From: Methyloferula stellata AR4
GTDB lineage: Bacteria > Pseudomonadota > Alphaproteobacteria > Rhizobiales > Beijerinckiaceae
NCBI RefSeq assembly: GCF_000385335.1
Contig: NZ_ARWA01000001.1
Coordinates: forward strand, 3,054,001 to 3,118,000
Length of the DNA: 64,000 bases
Direction: 5' to 3'
Of this stretch, positions 1 to 8,640 are shown piece by piece. Every line of letters starts with the position of its first letter. Position 1 is the first letter of the stretch. Below the pieces are notes generated by a model. It saw nothing but the letters and a program-made list of their open reading frames with translations, was not told the DNA's origin and did no database searches. The translations under genes were made by a program, and so were the position numbers.

Positions 1-1640
1 ATCTCCCAGTCCGTCTTGCCCGTGAGCACGTCAAACTTCTTTAACTTGCCCATGACGCCGGGCTTTTCAGGATACATGTACACGTTGGCGAAGACATAGA
101 CCGTGCCTTGCTGCGTGTGAGTCCGCGCCTGAGGTTCGTCCTCCATGCACCAATTATTGGTCGGCATATAGAACTTGGTCGGATCCTTGGGATCAACCGA
201 GCCGGGCTGCTGATCTTTGCCACCCATGGCAGAGGGACATGCTTGCGTATTGACACCAATCTTGAAAGGCGAATGCTCCGGTACCTTCACAGGACGGCCA
301 GTCTTCAGATCGACTTTCTCCGCCCAATTCACAGTCACGAATTTATTAGCCCTCAAAAGCGTACCATCGGAGCGATCGAGCACATACGCAAAGCCATTGC
401 GGTCGAAGTGAACCAAGGTCTTGCGCGGTTTGCCATCGACGTTTGGCATATCGACGAGAATGTTTTCATTGACGCCATCATAATCCCATTGGTCGAATGG
501 GGTCATTTGATACGCCCAAACCACCTCGCCTGTATCGACCTTCCGGGCGAAAATGGTCATCGACCATTTATTGTCCCACTTGCCGCTGTTACATGCTTCT
601 TGCGTGTCTTCACCGCAACGCGTGGTCGGGCTCCAATTGCCCGGATTGCCAGTCGAGGCATAGACGAGTTTCAGCTCAGGATCGTAAGAATACCAAGCCC
701 AAGGTGAACCGCCGCCACGCTTCCATTCGTCGCCGGGATAAGACGACATGCCGATGTCATGGCCATAAGTGCCATGCTGGGGATTGGCTTTATTGGTATC
801 GGGCGTCATACAGACGTCCTTGTCCGTGCCATTCGACTGACACCGCCATACAAGCTTGCCGTCCGCCAGATTGTAAGCTTCAAGCCTGCCGCGTGCCGCG
901 AATTCGTCACCACCAAATCCCACGATCACTTTATCATCGGCGATCAATGGGGCGCTGGTGACGGTCTCTCCGTGTTCTGGATAGGCATGTTTGACGACCC
1001 AGTCTTCCTTGCCGGTCTTCGCATCCAAAGCGATCAAGTAACCGTCCAAGGTGTTGAAAAGAACCTTGCCGTCGGCGTAATTGACGCCGCGTTCGACTGT
1101 ATCGCAGCAGGCGCGCGGAACAGCGCTTAGATCGCGATCCGTGTCCTTCTTATAGGACCAAACCTGAACCGGGTTGTCCGGGTCCGACAGGTCAAGAGCT
1201 TGGACGATATTTGGCCAAGCACTCACAAAAAACATCATCGGCTTGCCGTCGATGTCGACGACGACCGGCTGGCCTTCATGACCGCGCAATGCGCCCGTCG
1301 ATTGCGACCACGCCATCTGCAGGTTGCCGACGCTTTCCTTGTTGATCTCCTTAAGATCGCTGTGACGATCGAGGCCGAGGTTTTGCCCCATAGCCGGCCA
1401 AAGATCCGGGTTTTTGCTGTTCTTCATAACTTCGGCGTCGGACGTCGATACCTTCGATTCAGCTTCTGAAGGTCCGACGACAGTCATGCTGGTGGCAGTC
1501 GGCCCCATATTGCTCGTGGCTGCAGAACTCGATTCCGCCTGCGCAAACACTGTCGTGGCAGCCAACACCAAAGTCGCGGCGGCAGCATGTCCGATCAATG
1601 TATGAGCTACTTTTATTCGCGTCTTCCTTGTGAGTTTCAT
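1..1640 (-). CDS. xoxF: XoxF-type lanthanide-dependent PQQ methanol dehydrogenase, 3' end beyond window
   Basis: Periplasmic quinoprotein that oxidises methanol with PQQ. About 546 codons are present and the C-terminus is cut by the window edge. The ATG at 1640 follows GGGAGACGGGA. A signal peptide (residues 1-35, ending VFAQA) precedes an unusually long Ser/Thr-rich linker to about residue 70. Family marks are the vicinal disulfide Cys178-Cys179 (RACCD), several propeller W-motifs, and WDYDGVN at 385-391. The second Asp (D388) after the catalytic Asp (D386) is the residue that separates lanthanide XoxF enzymes from calcium MxaF enzymes, which carry Ala there. It lies downstream of a NarXL-like pair and the mxa operon on the same strand. 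The XoxF clade cannot be fixed by eye. Confidence 0.9.
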   Translation of the reverse strand, partial: MKLTRKTRIKVAHTLIGHAAAATLVLAATTVFAQAESSSAATSNMGPTATSMTVVGPSEAESKVSTSDAEVMKNSKNPDLWPAMGQNLGLDRHSDLKEINKESVGNLQMAWSQSTGALRGHEGQPVVVDIDGKPMMFFVSAWPNIVQALDLSDPDNPVQVWSYKKDTDRDLSAVPRACCDTVERGVNYADGKVLFNTLDGYLIALDAKTGKEDWVVKHAYPEHGETVTSAPLIADDKVIVGFGGDEFAARGRLEAYNLADGKLVWRCQSNGTDKDVCMTPDTNKANPQHGTYGHDIGMSSYPGDEWKRGGGSPWAWYSYDPELKLVYASTGNPGNWSPTTRCGEDTQEACNSGKWDNKWSMTIFARKVDTGEVVWAYQMTPFDQWDYDGVNENILVDMPNVDGKPRKTLVHFDRNGFAYVLDRSDGTLLRANKFVTVNWAEKVDLKTGRPVKVPEHSPFKIGVNTQACPSAMGGKDQQPGSVDPKDPTKFYMPTNNWCMEDEPQARTHTQQGTVYVFANVYMYPEKPGVMGKLKKFDVLTGKTDWE

Positions 1641-2072
1641 TCCCGTCTCCCATCCCGTTCATTATCTGATTGTTGAAGAAAGGGGCCAGGCGCCGGGAGG
1701 TAATGTCCTGGCCCCATGCTCTACGCAGACCGAGGTCTTGACGAGACACGCCCTAAGCATACCGGCGGCGTAATAGATGGCGATGGCCCGCCTTCCCGAT
1801 CTATTTGGGAAAGCTTCCCGAGCAACGGATATTTTGGATATCCCGTTTCCGATTACTGTCTTCTTTGATTGAACTTTCAGGCTTCAGCCGAGCAAATTTC
1901 CTGCACGGGGAAGATTATGACTTCTAGGAATGGATCAGCCGCCCGATCGCAAGCCATCATCTTTGGAAGATGGAATCAGCGCGCTGCAAGCCTGGAAAAA
2001 GAGAATGCAGACCGAACCCAACCGATCGTCAAAATGCTTGCCGGTTGGCGGGCTAAAAATGCTCCGAGCGCT
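1641..2072. other. Intergenic leader/promoter region of xoxF
   Basis: This 432-base gap lies between the response regulator stop and the xoxF start, both on the minus strand. It holds the hairpin at 1682-1715 and one TTGGAAG heptamer (1963-1969), the same heptamer that is repeated upstream of mxaF. No convincing gene or consensus promoter was seen. Open frames here have no recognisable product. Confidence 0.5.
1682..1715 (-). promoter_or_regulatory. Leader hairpin upstream of xoxF
   Basis: A perfect 9-bp inverted repeat, GGGGCCAGG (1682-1690) and CCTGGCCCC (1707-1715), with a 16-base loop. It lies 42 bases upstream of the xoxF start codon, so it is probably within the 5' untranslated region. 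No T tract follows in the direction of transcription, so a simple terminator is unlikely. An RNA stability or attenuation element or a DNA operator are the alternatives. Confidence 0.45.
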
Positions 2073-2690
2073 TTATTGCTCGCGCATATCATAGACGAGG
2101 CGGATGAGATCGACGGTGCGCTCGACTCCGAGTTTTCCCTTGATGATGCTGCACGTATTGGCAACCGTCTTATAGCTCACGCCGATCGCTTCGGCGATCG
2201 CGGCAAGCGATTTGCCCTCGCCGAGCAAGCGCACGATATCGACTTCGCGCGTCGACAGTTTCTGTAAGGGATCGTCTCCTTTATATTGCGAGATGACGAT
2301 TTGCGCGGCGATCTCACGTTCGACGTAGCGGCCGCCTGCCCCGATTTCGCGCACGGCCGCCATCAGCTCCTCTGCCGATGCCGTCTTGCTGATATAGCCC
2401 CGCGCGCCCGCCTTCAGCGTCCGCGCGACATAGATCGGCTCCGAATGCATGCTGAGAACAAGAATCCGCGCCGCGCGGTTTTCAAGAATGAGGCGACGCA
2501 GCAATTGCAGCCCGCTCGAATTCGGCAGATTGAGGTCGAGCAGAACAAGATCCGGATGTTCCGCCTTATAAATCGCCACAGCTTCATGGGCCGAGCCTGC
2601 TTCATGGACGCTGGTGTCCGGCATCGTGGCCAGGAGGCGTCTGACACCTTCGCGAACAACGACGTGATCATCGACAATCAAAATCTTCAC
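2073..2690 (-). CDS. NarL/LuxR-family response regulator (methanol oxidation two-component pair 1)
   Basis: Cytoplasmic DNA-binding regulator of 205 residues. The receiver domain (1-120) has acidic residues D7/D8, phospho-acceptor D52 in LVLLDLNLP and conserved K102. A LuxR-type helix-turn-helix covers roughly 138-195 (KLSTREVDIVRLLGEGKS). The start is GTG at 2690, overlapping the kinase stop by 4 bases (GTGA), so the two are translationally coupled. In other methylotrophs NarL-type regulators (MxaB in Methylobacterium, MoxX in Paracoccus) act on methanol oxidation genes. Its position between mxaL and xoxF suggests the same role, but the exact orthologue is not resolved, so no symbol is given. 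Confidence 0.85.
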   Translation of the reverse strand: MKILIVDDHVVVREGVRRLLATMPDTSVHEAGSAHEAVAIYKAEHPDLVLLDLNLPNSSGLQLLRRLILENRAARILVLSMHSEPIYVARTLKAGARGYISKTASAEELMAAVREIGAGGRYVEREIAAQIVISQYKGDDPLQKLSTREVDIVRLLGEGKSLAAIAEAIGVSYKTVANTCSIIKGKLGVERTVDLIRLVYDMREQ

Positions 2691-4045
2691 GAGACATACT
2701 CCTGGCCGATGTCGTCTTTCAATGGCTCAAGCGGGAGTTTGGCGGAGATCGTGACGCCTTTTTCTTCCACGCGATTCTCGACCGTCAGCGTACCGCCGAC
2801 CGCTGCTACCCGTTCCCGCATGCCGGTAATTCCGAAGCCGAAACCCTGTTGCGACACGCTCAGGCCCTCGCCATTGTCGGAAACCTCGACGTCAACGGCC
2901 GCGTCCCTCGTACTGGCTTTGATCGCTATCCAGGACGGATGGCCGTGGCGGAAGGCATTGTTAAGACCCTCCTGAAAGATACGATAGATCGTCGCATCGA
3001 GAGCCTCGCCAAATGTCTCCTGGCTCAAACGAACCTCGATATGGACATCCGGACGGCGCAGGTTCCAAAAGGCAACGAGATTATCGACCGCCGGACCAAG
3101 TCCGAGATCGAGGAGAATGGCCGGCCGCAGCTTTCCCAGCATGGATCGCACATGCTGCTGCATCTCAGAGACGGCACCGCGCATGGAATCGAGATGGATA
3201 CCAATTTTTGGATCCAAACGAGCCGATTCCTGCTTCTGAATGGCGGAGATATCTATGCTCAATGCGAAGAGCAAAGGGCCGATTTCATCATGCAGATCGC
3301 GGGCAAGATCGGTCCGCTCTTCTTCTTGCATGGTCGCAAGCTGGACTTCAAGTCTGCGATTCTGACCCTCCATCATGGCAAGCCGCGCGACCATATCGTT
3401 GAAGCGCTGCGCGAGGACGGCGAGTTCCCGCGGCCCCTTCTCATTACATCGCTGACTGTAATCGCCGGCGCCCACGCTGGCAAAAGCGACCGACATTTCA
3501 TCTAAAAAATGGAAGGCGCGGCCGAGCATCCAATAGATCAGGCTCAAGACGAGGATGCAGAAAATCGCTAGAATCGCCAGCGTAACGAAAATATCGCTCC
3601 AGACTTCGTCGATCTCATTATGGGAATCCGTCTCCAGGAAAATTGACCCGTAGTGCGCAAAGGCCGGCGGCAGTTGAACCCAGGCCGTCTCAGGCCGGCG
3701 CGCAATGAAGTGATTGAACCAGGCCGGTGCCGGCTCCGTGGATTCAAGCGGCTTCGAGGCAACAATGACATTGCCGTTGGTATTCAAAAAAGATGCGCGT
3801 AGATGACGGTTGCCGTCGAAATCTTCGATCAGCAATTGCAATTGACCCAATGGATCGGCGTTATCCTCGACGTCATCCGTCGCATTCTGAACCATGCGAA
3901 TACCGACATCGAGCGCGGCACGCATCTCCTCATCGACTTTATGAACAGCGTGCCAATAGACAATCACGCTGCCCAAGACGATGCTGACGACAAGGATCAA
4001 ACCGATCGAAAGTATGAGACGAAGACGCAAGGACACTTTGCTCAC
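2687..4045 (-). CDS. NarX-like sensor histidine kinase (pair 1)
   Basis: Membrane sensor of 452 residues, started at GTG 4045 (SKVSLRLRLIL) after a weak AAGG. TM1 is about 9-31, a periplasmic sensor region 32-150, TM2 153-173, then HAMP. A HisKA_3 dimerisation domain has the phospho-accepting H252 in ARDLHDEIGPLL, and the HATPase domain has DNGEGLS and a GFGFGITGMRERV box. The layout matches the NarX/DegS/MoxY class. The 4-base overlap with the downstream regulator marks them as partners. It follows mxaL by 215 bases on the same strand, so it may share mxa transcription or have its own promoter. The periplasmic ligand is unknown. Confidence 0.85.
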   Translation of the reverse strand: MSKVSLRLRLILSIGLILVVSIVLGSVIVYWHAVHKVDEEMRAALDVGIRMVQNATDDVEDNADPLGQLQLLIEDFDGNRHLRASFLNTNGNVIVASKPLESTEPAPAWFNHFIARRPETAWVQLPPAFAHYGSIFLETDSHNEIDEVWSDIFVTLAILAIFCILVLSLIYWMLGRAFHFLDEMSVAFASVGAGDYSQRCNEKGPRELAVLAQRFNDMVARLAMMEGQNRRLEVQLATMQEEERTDLARDLHDEIGPLLFALSIDISAIQKQESARLDPKIGIHLDSMRGAVSEMQQHVRSMLGKLRPAILLDLGLGPAVDNLVAFWNLRRPDVHIEVRLSQETFGEALDATIYRIFQEGLNNAFRHGHPSWIAIKASTRDAAVDVEVSDNGEGLSVSQQGFGFGITGMRERVAAVGGTLTVENRVEEKGVTISAKLPLEPLKDDIGQEYVS

Positions 4046-4260
4046 TTTTCGCCTTCACGATCCTAAAAGCCATTGCTCCATAAGAAGAGCCAGACTTCGA
4101 CTCTATCCTAGAGATACGATGTGAGCAGCATGGAAAGGTCTCGGTTTCTTTCCTATGTTTCTCGAATAGTCAGGAAAAATTCCCGATAGACAAAAGCGAG
4201 CGGTCGTCGAATGCGACGCTCTAGCCTTGCGGTGTCCTGTCGTCGCTCTCATGTGTGGGT

Positions 4261-5247
4261 CTATCGGACGCCGGGCTTCGCTTTTTTAAAATAGACGCGC
4301 ATCCGGCTCAGCAAAGGCATCATTGCATAGACCAAGACGAGGCAGATCAGGCCGAAGGCGGCAAAAAGCGGACGCCGATCCAAGAGGACTTCTGTCTTGT
4401 GCGGGGTCGCCGCTTTTTGAAGCGCATCGCGCAAGGCGCTTTCGTCGGCAAGGTGGCTATAAGACAAGCCCGTGTTATCGGCCAATTCCGTCAGATAGGC
4501 TTCGCGAACGGAAGAGAGATGTTCGCTCCCTCCTCCTTTCATGGCGCCGAAAGGTGCATTGCGCGGATTGTAGCCTTCGCGATTTTCAGAGCCGGCCGGT
4601 GCCAATCCGAAGCGGCTTTCCTGCAAGACATCGTGCTCGCCATAGAAGCCGGTTTCGCGGCCTTGCTTATCGAATTTCGGTATAGGAGACAGTTCATATC
4701 CGCCAACGCCGACGATCAGCCCTTTGATGGTTCCGGGCTTGCTTTCAAAAGCCGGACGGCTGACGGGCGGCAGCGGCGGCGCCTCCTGACCGTCCGTCAT
4801 GAAGACGAGATCCGTGTGAAGATCGGCTGCGAGTGCGATGGCCCGATCGAGTCCCACCGATATATGGCTGTCGCCGTCCCAGGCCTCGCGCCAATCGAGC
4901 GCGGCCATCGTGCCGTCAGGCGCGGCAAAATTCGCGCAGACCTCGACCGGATCGAAGAGCAAGAAAACGCGTCGCTCTGAAAAAATGCCGAGGGCCAGAT
5001 GCGATTGGCACGGTAGGTTTGCCAGCATCTGCCGAAGCGCCGTTTTGACGAAATCGAGCCGGCTTACGGGCTCTCCCTTCACCGTGTAATCCCGCGTGTT
5101 CATGCTGCCGGTGATATCGACGACGACAAGCAGATCGAGCGCGTTGCGCGTGCCCTTGATCTGCGGGATCGCCAGCGCCGTCAAAAAGAACAATGCGCAG
5201 GCCAGAAGCAACCAAAACCGTGCGTCCCGATAGGTCGCCCCGTTCAC
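4261..5247 (-). CDS. mxaL: MxaL, von Willebrand factor A protein for methanol dehydrogenase maturation
   Basis: Membrane-anchored vWA protein of 328 residues, needed in Methylobacterium for calcium insertion into or assembly of methanol dehydrogenase. A TM helix near the N-terminus (FWLLLACALFFLTALAI) is followed by a vWA domain with the MIDAS motif DITGSMN and a later FMTDGQE, and a second TM helix near the C-terminus (LFAAFGLICLVLVYAMM). GTG 5247 is chosen because it overlaps the mxaK stop by 4 bases (GTGA). An upstream in-frame ATG at 5283 would lie inside mxaK. It is the last gene of the mxaFJGIRSACKL run. Confidence 0.9.
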   Translation of the reverse strand: MNGATYRDARFWLLLACALFFLTALAIPQIKGTRNALDLLVVVDITGSMNTRDYTVKGEPVSRLDFVKTALRQMLANLPCQSHLALGIFSERRVFLLFDPVEVCANFAAPDGTMAALDWREAWDGDSHISVGLDRAIALAADLHTDLVFMTDGQEAPPLPPVSRPAFESKPGTIKGLIVGVGGYELSPIPKFDKQGRETGFYGEHDVLQESRFGLAPAGSENREGYNPRNAPFGAMKGGGSEHLSSVREAYLTELADNTGLSYSHLADESALRDALQKAATPHKTEVLLDRRPLFAAFGLICLVLVYAMMPLLSRMRVYFKKAKPGVR

Positions 5248-5846
5248 GGCTCGCCTCGCGGCAGGATCGGCAGCTCCGTCCAAAGATTTTGCGGGTCGCG
5301 CCGTCGCTCGTCCTCGCCGGATCGGCGGAATGCCGGCATATCGCGCACGAGGCGCGAAGCCACGTCGAGATTATATCGTGCGTCCCAAAGCTCGGGATCA
5401 AGACGCAAAGCCGCCTTATAATCTTCGCGCGCGAGGTTGACGATCATCTCGGCGGATTCGAGATCACCGCCTTCGATCTTGTCGAAGGCCTGCTTCAGCC
5501 GAGCATTGGCCATATCGTAATGAAAGATGGGCCGGAGAGGATTGGCCTTGCCGCGATCGAAAACATCGAGCAAGGGCTGCGCCTCGTCGATACGGCCGCG
5601 TTCGAGCAAGAAATAAGCACCCGCGAAGATAAGTTCAGGGGCCGCGGTCAGGGGCACGTCGGCCGCATGCCCTTCCGCAAGAGCGCGAATGACCCGATTA
5701 TGCGCGGCATCGATCCACCAGAACAAGCCCGACGTCACACACGCCGCCGCCAAGAGCACCAAAAGCACAGCAAGACCGAAAGATCTGATGCGGCGCCACA
5801 GGTCGGCGAGCTGAGACACGAAAGTCTTGGCCCATATCGCTCTCAT
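5244..5846 (-). CDS. mxaK: MxaK, methanol oxidation accessory membrane protein
   Basis: A 200-residue protein with one N-terminal TM helix (about 23-46, rich in Leu/Ala/Val) and a soluble region of TPR-like helices (FHYDMANARLKQAF, YKAALRLDPELWDARYNLDVA). MxaK acts with MxaA, C and L in activating the calcium methanol dehydrogenase; its molecular role is not known. The start ATG at 5846 overlaps the mxaC stop by 4 bases, and the stop overlaps the mxaL start. The identification rests on position and the TPR-like LDPELWDARYNL motif, which is common to MxaK/BatB-type neighbours of vWA proteins. Confidence 0.85.
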   Translation of the reverse strand: MRAIWAKTFVSQLADLWRRIRSFGLAVLLVLLAAACVTSGLFWWIDAAHNRVIRALAEGHAADVPLTAAPELIFAGAYFLLERGRIDEAQPLLDVFDRGKANPLRPIFHYDMANARLKQAFDKIEGGDLESAEMIVNLAREDYKAALRLDPELWDARYNLDVASRLVRDMPAFRRSGEDERRRDPQNLWTELPILPRGEP

Positions 5847-6874
5847 GACCGGACCGCCTCTTGCCGGCGGAACCGCAGCTGCACGAAGCCCGTCTCCGCG
5901 AGCTTACTGAGGACAAGGATTATGGACGCGAAGCCCGCGACCAGATAGGCCAAGGCCGATATATCCTTGCGTGGCACATGCTCGAAATAAGTGATCGGCC
6001 GCGTTTCGAGATGGTTGATCTCAGCCATTGCGTCTTCGATCGCTTGCGGACTATCGGCTTGGAAAACCCGATAGGTCACGCCGAGGCTTTTGAAGAAAAG
6101 ATCCATATGCCGTTCGGGCTTGGTATGGGGTGAATCCTCCTGCCCGGCCGGCGGCGGGTCGAAGACCTTTTCGGCGCCTTGGGCGCGCAGGAAAAGCCAA
6201 TAAAGATGAGCATTTTGCTTGCGGAAAGCCTCCTTCAAGTCTTCCTGTAATTTGTGTTCGAAAAAGCCGGCTCCGCCATATTCGCCATCGGAGACGAGAA
6301 GAACGGCGGGCGAGCTCGCGGTTCCATCTTCCGCGATCATCCGCAGCGCGAGCTGAATGCCAAGGCCTACATTGGTGCCTTCGATGCCCGGCCGCATCAA
6401 TCCGTTGACGGCGGCCTTGACGGCATCGCGATGGTCCGAGATCGGCAGAACGAAAACTGGCGCTGTCGAAAAGGCGACAACGCCGAATTGATCATATTTG
6501 CTCTGATCGACGAATTGCCTCAGAAGCCGTCCGGCGATCTGCGTCTTCGATTCCTGGCCTTCTTTGGCCTGATCGTCCGCGAGGGTGAAATCCATGCTCG
6601 TGCTGCGATCCATCACGATAACGACATGCGCGCCTTGACCGATCCGCTTGAGACTTTGGCCAAGCCGATAGGGTTGCGCCAAGCCGATCACGGCGCTGGC
6701 GATGGCAAAAGCCGCGGCTAGCCGCAGCACAAACTCGAGACATCGCGATAGGAAATCGTCAGGGACCGCATCGAAGGACGGAAAAGCCGTAAGGCGCATC
6801 GCCGTCGTCACGATGGGGCAAAGAGCGAGCGGCAAGAGCCAAAGCCATTTCGGTTCCGCGAACCAGATATTCAT
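5843..6874 (-). CDS. mxaC: MxaC, von Willebrand factor A protein
   Basis: Membrane-bound vWA protein of 343 residues, required with MxaA, K and L to make active calcium-containing methanol dehydrogenase. An N-terminal membrane segment (WLWLLPLALCPIV) and a second (FVLRLAAAFAIASAVIGL) precede the vWA domain, which has MIDAS motif VIVMDRSTSMD and LLVSDGEYGG. A C-terminal TM helix (ISALAYLVAGFASIILVLS) follows. ATG 6874 overlaps the mxaA stop (ATGA), which favours it over an in-frame start 33 bases upstream. The vWA/MoxR pairing with mxaR upstream resembles BatA/MoxR systems that load metals or assemble complexes. Confidence 0.9.
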   Translation of the reverse strand: MNIWFAEPKWLWLLPLALCPIVTTAMRLTAFPSFDAVPDDFLSRCLEFVLRLAAAFAIASAVIGLAQPYRLGQSLKRIGQGAHVVIVMDRSTSMDFTLADDQAKEGQESKTQIAGRLLRQFVDQSKYDQFGVVAFSTAPVFVLPISDHRDAVKAAVNGLMRPGIEGTNVGLGIQLALRMIAEDGTASSPAVLLVSDGEYGGAGFFEHKLQEDLKEAFRKQNAHLYWLFLRAQGAEKVFDPPPAGQEDSPHTKPERHMDLFFKSLGVTYRVFQADSPQAIEDAMAEINHLETRPITYFEHVPRKDISALAYLVAGFASIILVLSKLAETGFVQLRFRRQEAVRS

Positions 6875-7782
6875 GCCGATCGTTCCGCATTTGCCAGCCG
6901 CTCGCAAAAGGCCAGAAGATCGGCCTGCGAGAAATCCGGCGTTCCCTCGAGGAGCTGGTCGCCGAAGAAAACCCGATGCGAACTTGAGAAGAAGCGCTTG
7001 AAGTCCGGCTCCAACCGGCGAAAGGCCGGATGGCTCTCCAGAAAGCCTCCAAGATCGCCGCTGAGAATCGTGTGGCCGCCGCTTTCGTCAATCGCGCGAT
7101 GCAAGATCAGCAAAGCGCTTTTATAGGCCGGGGCCGTCGTGCTTCCGCGCGAAAGCTGATGAATCCGCCGCGCAGCGAGCGTGAAGGGTCGGTGGGGCCG
7201 TGCCGCGAAAGGCGGCCAGGCGCGGTCATAGGCCAAAAGCGCCCAGGCGGCGAGCGCGGCAAAGCCGAAACCCAACGTCCGCGTGCGGTCTGCGCGAAGA
7301 TCGATGTGCCGCGGCTTTACATCGGGACGCATGTAATCGCTGCCCGATTCCCGCATCGCCGGTTGCACCTCCCGCAACGCCGAAACTTCGATCCAAAGCG
7401 GTGGCACAATGGTTGTGGCCGTTTGATCTGCGGAGACGAAGGACAATGAGAAGCCCGGAATTTCAAGACGCCTTGAATCGAGCGCCGCATAGAAATTCTG
7501 ATAGGTGAGATAAAGACGATAGAGCGTCGTGTTTCCGCGAGATGTGCTCTCGGTCCTCGTGCCGACAAGTTCGAGCCAATAATTGAGCTGGCCAACCTTT
7601 GGGATAGAAGCTTGATTCAGCGTGAAGCCGGAATCGGCCGTGATATCGACTTCGCTCTTGATAACATCTCCCAGGAAATAGCCGAAAGGCCGCGGCGTAA
7701 TCATCTCGACCGATCTTATCTGCGCCGTCGCGCCTGTCATGGCGGAGAGGATCAACAGGAGGCAGAAGATCGCGCGCCGCAT
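6871..7782 (-). CDS. mxaA: MxaA, methanol dehydrogenase calcium-insertion accessory protein
   Basis: Protein of 303 residues with a cleavable signal peptide (MRRAIFCLLLILSAMTGATAQ) and a TM helix around 170-187 (TLGFGFAALAAWALLAYD). A periplasmic beta-rich domain lies before the helix and a cytoplasmic helical domain after it. MxaA mutants of Methylobacterium make methanol dehydrogenase lacking calcium. It starts 9 bases after the mxaS stop, and its own stop overlaps mxaC. The sequence motif ITPRPFGYFLGDVI near the N-terminus is typical of the family. Confidence 0.88.
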   Translation of the reverse strand: MRRAIFCLLLILSAMTGATAQIRSVEMITPRPFGYFLGDVIKSEVDITADSGFTLNQASIPKVGQLNYWLELVGTRTESTSRGNTTLYRLYLTYQNFYAALDSRRLEIPGFSLSFVSADQTATTIVPPLWIEVSALREVQPAMRESGSDYMRPDVKPRHIDLRADRTRTLGFGFAALAAWALLAYDRAWPPFAARPHRPFTLAARRIHQLSRGSTTAPAYKSALLILHRAIDESGGHTILSGDLGGFLESHPAFRRLEPDFKRFFSSSHRVFFGDQLLEGTPDFSQADLLAFCERLANAERSA

Positions 7783-7791
7783 GTCTGGGAC

Positions 7792-8640
7792 TCATGTCGT
7801 GAGAAGATGACGTGACAGACGATCCGCATCGAGCCGATCAATCAATTCGAAAGGCAGGCGTCCGTAGCGTGAAAAGAGGCGGCGCAAGGCCTGGCGGCGT
7901 CCAGAGGCCTCATCTAACCAGCGGCGCCGCAGGCTGGGACGCATGAAGATGAAGCGCTTTTTGCCGCTTTCGAGATCGCGCATCTCGATAAGGCCAAGGC
8001 GCGGCAGATCCGTCTCCTCCGATGAATCCGAAACGACGATCGGCGCCACGTCATGGCGGCCCAGAGAACGCAGCACTTTTTCGACTTCGGCTAATGGCAT
8101 GCGGAAATCGGAGATCAAAAAAACAAGGCTTCGCACAGCGCCAAGATAATCGGCGGCCTCGGCGAGGCCTTGCGCACCCCTGCCGCTCAGCGTAAGGCCC
8201 GCGAAGCGCTGTTCGAGATCGCGTTCAAATCCCTTCCGCCGCGTGGCCGGAAAGAAGAAGTCTTCACGAATATGCTCATCACAGCCGATGACGCCGAACC
8301 CATCGCCGAGCCTATGCGTGGATCGCGCCAAGGCGAGGCAAAGACGCGCGATGAGATCTTTCTTGCGCGCCATGCCCTCGAAGCTCATCGAGGCGGACAG
8401 ATCTATGACGGCATAGACCGAAATCGCGGTCCTCTGCTCGAAGCGCCGCACATAGATCGTCTCGTACGGGTCGCGGACGGTCGTATTGATGTCGATCCGG
8501 CGCGGGTCCGGATAGCGCAGATAGGGCACTTGATCGTAGAAGCGGCCGATACCGCCGACGTCGCGCCCGCGATGCGCGCCGATGGCGACACCGGTCGCCT
8601 TGCCATGTGGGCGATAGGTGATCTCGTCCGCGTCGGTCAC
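7792..8640 (-). CDS. mxaS: MxaS, DUF58-family protein
   Basis: Cytoplasmic DUF58 protein of 282 residues. The DUF58 core (RRFEQRTAISVYAVIDLSASM) carries a degenerate vWA-like metal site, DLSASMS, followed by LVFLISDFR. Members occur beside MoxR ATPases and are thought to work with them. GTG 8640 is chosen because it overlaps the mxaR stop in a GTGA junction. An upstream in-frame ATG would extend into mxaR. Order and content match mxaRS of other methylotrophs. Confidence 0.88.
   Translation of the reverse strand: MTDADEITYRPHGKATGVAIGAHRGRDVGGIGRFYDQVPYLRYPDPRRIDINTTVRDPYETIYVRRFEQRTAISVYAVIDLSASMSFEGMARKKDLIARLCLALARSTHRLGDGFGVIGCDEHIREDFFFPATRRKGFERDLEQRFAGLTLSGRGAQGLAEAADYLGAVRSLVFLISDFRMPLAEVEKVLRSLGRHDVAPIVVSDSSEETDLPRLGLIEMRDLESGKKRFIFMRPSLRRRWLDEASGRRQALRRLFSRYGRLPFELIDRLDADRLSRHLLTT

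Noticed and set aside
1869-2267. 132-codon plus-strand frame between xoxF and the response regulator
   Set aside because: Mostly antisense to the regulator's C-terminal HTH, with no domain; treated as a shadow.
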